Assembly (NCBI GenBank): GCA_012727685.1
Contig: JAAYGO010000216.1
Span: 1 to 12,669 of the forward strand
Direction of reading: 5' to 3'
Length of the DNA stretch: 12,669 nt
From: Bacillota bacterium
GTDB lineage: Bacteria; Bacillota; Dethiobacteria; DTU022
The first letter of the stretch is position 1, and each line of letters begins with the position of its first letter. Below, in pieces: positions 11,203 through 12,669 of this stretch. Under the pieces are notes generated by a model. That model saw only the letters and a program-made list of their open reading frames with translations, was not told the DNA's origin and searched no databases. The translations under genes were made by a program, and so were the position numbers.

Positions 11203-12669
11203 TTATCCCGGCAAAGGAGAGGGCGATGGTGAATTTTGGGCTTCAAAAGCCGGCTTATACATCAGGTCGAAATATTCCCTGATCATGCGCCTGGTGGAAA
11301 ATTGCCAGTGCGCCATATCGATACTGGCGCGCATCATCTCGCGCCAGTGCTCCCGGTTATGGTAATAAGCCGGGATCACTTCATCCAGCAAGACGCGATA
11401 CAGTTGGCGCAAGTCTTGTTCATCCTGCTGTTCGGCATTGAGCTGCTTGTTCAGCTCCGAATCGATCAGCCAGCCGCTGATCCCGTGCTGCACCCCCTCA
11501 CCGACCCATCCGTCCATGACGCTTAGGTTCAGCACGCCGTTCATGGCCGCTTTCATCCCCGAAGTGCCGCTTGCTTCCATGGGGCGGCGGGGATTGTTGA
11601 GCCAGACGTCACAGCCCTGGACCATCAGGCGGGCGATCTCCATATTGTAATTTTCCAGAAAAACGACCCGCTGGCCATAGTGCCGCTCCATTTTTACAAG
11701 CTGCTCGATGATGCTCTTCCCGATTTCGTCATTCGGGTGCGCTTTCCCGGAGAATACGAGCTGCAGTTTGCCCTCTTCCAGCAAGGGGTTGATCAGCTCG
11801 CTGGCCCTGAAGATGAGATCGCTGCGCTTGTAAGGTGCCGCCCGGCGGGCAAAACCAACCAGCAAAACATCAGGATCTAGCTGGACCTGGCGCTTTTCCC
11901 GGATATAGTCGATTAGTCTTTGCTTGTTTTCGCGGTGCACCGCTTCCAAATCCCCGTTTTGTTCAAAAGCCCTTCGGATGGCGGGATGCTGCCAGGTGGG
12001 ATTATGCACTCCGTTGGTGATTGATATGATGCAGGCAGCCTGGTCAACTTCTTTCCACATGCGGCAGGTAGTCCGCCCGTGCAGCTTCGAGACCCCGTTG
12101 GCCATATATGATAGCAGCAGGGCGGCGGCGGTCATATTAAAAGGATCTCCGCCGATTTCCTTAACCTCTTCCCGGCTCAAGCCGTTGAAAGCCCCCATGT
12201 ATTCAAGAAAATCCAAGGGATATCGTTCATGGGCGCTCTTTACCGGGGTATGGGTGGTAAAGATAATTTCGCGGCGGGTTCTTTTCCAGGCTTCGTGGAA
12301 AGTAAGGCCCTGGTTCTGCATCTTTTCGCGAATCAGTTCCAGGCCGCAAAGAACCGCGTGACCTTCGTTAAGATGGTAAATGTCTACCTCTATACCTAAG
12401 GCGCGCAAAGCCCTGACCCCGCCGACGCCCAGGATAATTTCCGCCGCGACCCGGTCCTGTTCCCCCCCGCCGTAAAGCCGCCTGGTCATCCAGCCGTGTT
12501 TGCTGCCGGGGAAATTGGTGTCCAACAAATACAGGGGCATATTGCCATAGCAGTCGACCTTGTGAATCTTGCAGGTGACCGTTTCACCCCGGATCTCCAC
12601 CTTCACTTCCTTGCCGGTTGGTTCGACCATTTCAAAATTGTAGTCTATGTAGCGATCGATCGGGCGTCC
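11203..12669 (-). CDS. glgP: Alpha-glucan (glycogen) phosphorylase, GT35, 5' partial
   Basis: The frame runs off the right edge; 488 residues are visible, starting GRPIDRYIDYN. The first visible ATG (12630) is internal, since coding continues upstream without a stop. The enzyme releases glucose-1-phosphate from alpha-1,4-glucan with PLP. Family motifs, numbered in the visible piece, are YHLNEGHAV (about 98-106), FTTHTPVKSAHERYP (137-151), TNGVHNPTW (218-226), GFARRAAPYKRS (272-283) and PMEASGTSGMKAAMNG (363-378), where Lys 373 should carry PLP. The motif set resembles the alpha-glucan phosphorylase subfamily common in thermophiles and Clostridia rather than E. coli MalP. The C-terminus ends in an odd Ser/Pro tail (SPSPSPLPG) encoded by repeat-like DNA. 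The next gene downstream is the chemoreceptor, 171 bases away. Confidence 0.93.
   Translation of the reverse strand, partial: GRPIDRYIDYNFEMVEPTGKEVKVEIRGETVTCKIHKVDCYGNMPLYLLDTNFPGSKHGWMTRRLYGGGEQDRVAAEIILGVGGVRALRALGIEVDIYHLNEGHAVLCGLELIREKMQNQGLTFHEAWKRTRREIIFTTHTPVKSAHERYPLDFLEYMGAFNGLSREEVKEIGGDPFNMTAAALLLSYMANGVSKLHGRTTCRMWKEVDQAACIISITNGVHNPTWQHPAIRRAFEQNGDLEAVHRENKQRLIDYIREKRQVQLDPDVLLVGFARRAAPYKRSDLIFRASELINPLLEEGKLQLVFSGKAHPNDEIGKSIIEQLVKMERHYGQRVVFLENYNMEIARLMVQGCDVWLNNPRRPMEASGTSGMKAAMNGVLNLSVMDGWVGEGVQHGISGWLIDSELNKQLNAEQQDEQDLRQLYRVLLDEVIPAYYHNREHWREMMRASIDMAHWQFSTRRMIREYFDLMYKPAFEAQNSPSPSPLPG
11216..11232 (-). repeat. Repeat-like C-rich segment at the 3' end of the phosphorylase gene
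   Basis: Read on the minus strand, TCACCATCGCCCTCTCC matches 14 of 17 bases of TCACCCTAACCCTCTCC in the dispersed-type repeat at 8673-8689. It encodes the Ser/Pro tail of the phosphorylase just before the stop. With only 17 bases of low complexity, chance or convergence is possible. Confidence 0.35.

Overview
The window looks like a chromosomal segment of an anaerobic, fermentative Gram-positive bacterium of the Clostridia type (Peptococcaceae-, Moorella- or Syntrophomonas-like). The signs are strong purine-rich ribosome binding sites, frequent GTG and TTG starts, intrinsic terminators, a ferredoxin-linked 2-oxoacid oxidoreductase and a Ptb/Buk energy-conserving pair. The species cannot be read from the sequence.

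Left part (1-1324): the 3' end of an unrecognised plus-strand gene converges on a minus-strand LysR-type regulator. The regulator is divergent from the main operon. The shared spacer holds back-to-back sigma-70-like promoters and a 9-base direct repeat, spaced 22 bases, at positions typical for LysR activation.

Core (1325-7375): a seven-gene operon made of the four subunits (gamma, delta, alpha, beta) of a 2-oxoacid:ferredoxin oxidoreductase, phosphate butyryltransferase, butyrate kinase and a ketopantoate-reductase-family protein, closed by a terminator. Read as a pathway, a 2-oxoacid (probably branched-chain or C4) is oxidised to acyl-CoA with electrons going to ferredoxin. The acyl-CoA becomes acyl-phosphate and then acid plus ATP. 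The last gene may reduce the same 2-oxoacids to 2-hydroxyacids as an electron sink, or may be true PanE. A 45-base near-perfect hairpin lies between ptb and buk.

Right of the operon (7376-9036): a second terminator-like hairpin, a strong separate promoter and a DraG-type ADP-ribosylglycohydrolase gene. It is followed by about 420 bases without a convincing gene, filled with repeats: a C-rich dispersed-type repeat, a 13-base perfect palindrome arm pair, a decayed reading frame and a CCTCCGAC pair.

Right end (9037-12669), all minus strand: a membrane chemoreceptor with a large extracytoplasmic sensor and, upstream of it, the 3' three-quarters or less of an alpha-glucan phosphorylase gene that runs off the window. 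The two share direction but are separated by 171 bases that contain a candidate promoter and an 11-base direct repeat next to the chemoreceptor ribosome binding site. No tRNA, rRNA, CRISPR array or intact insertion sequence was seen.
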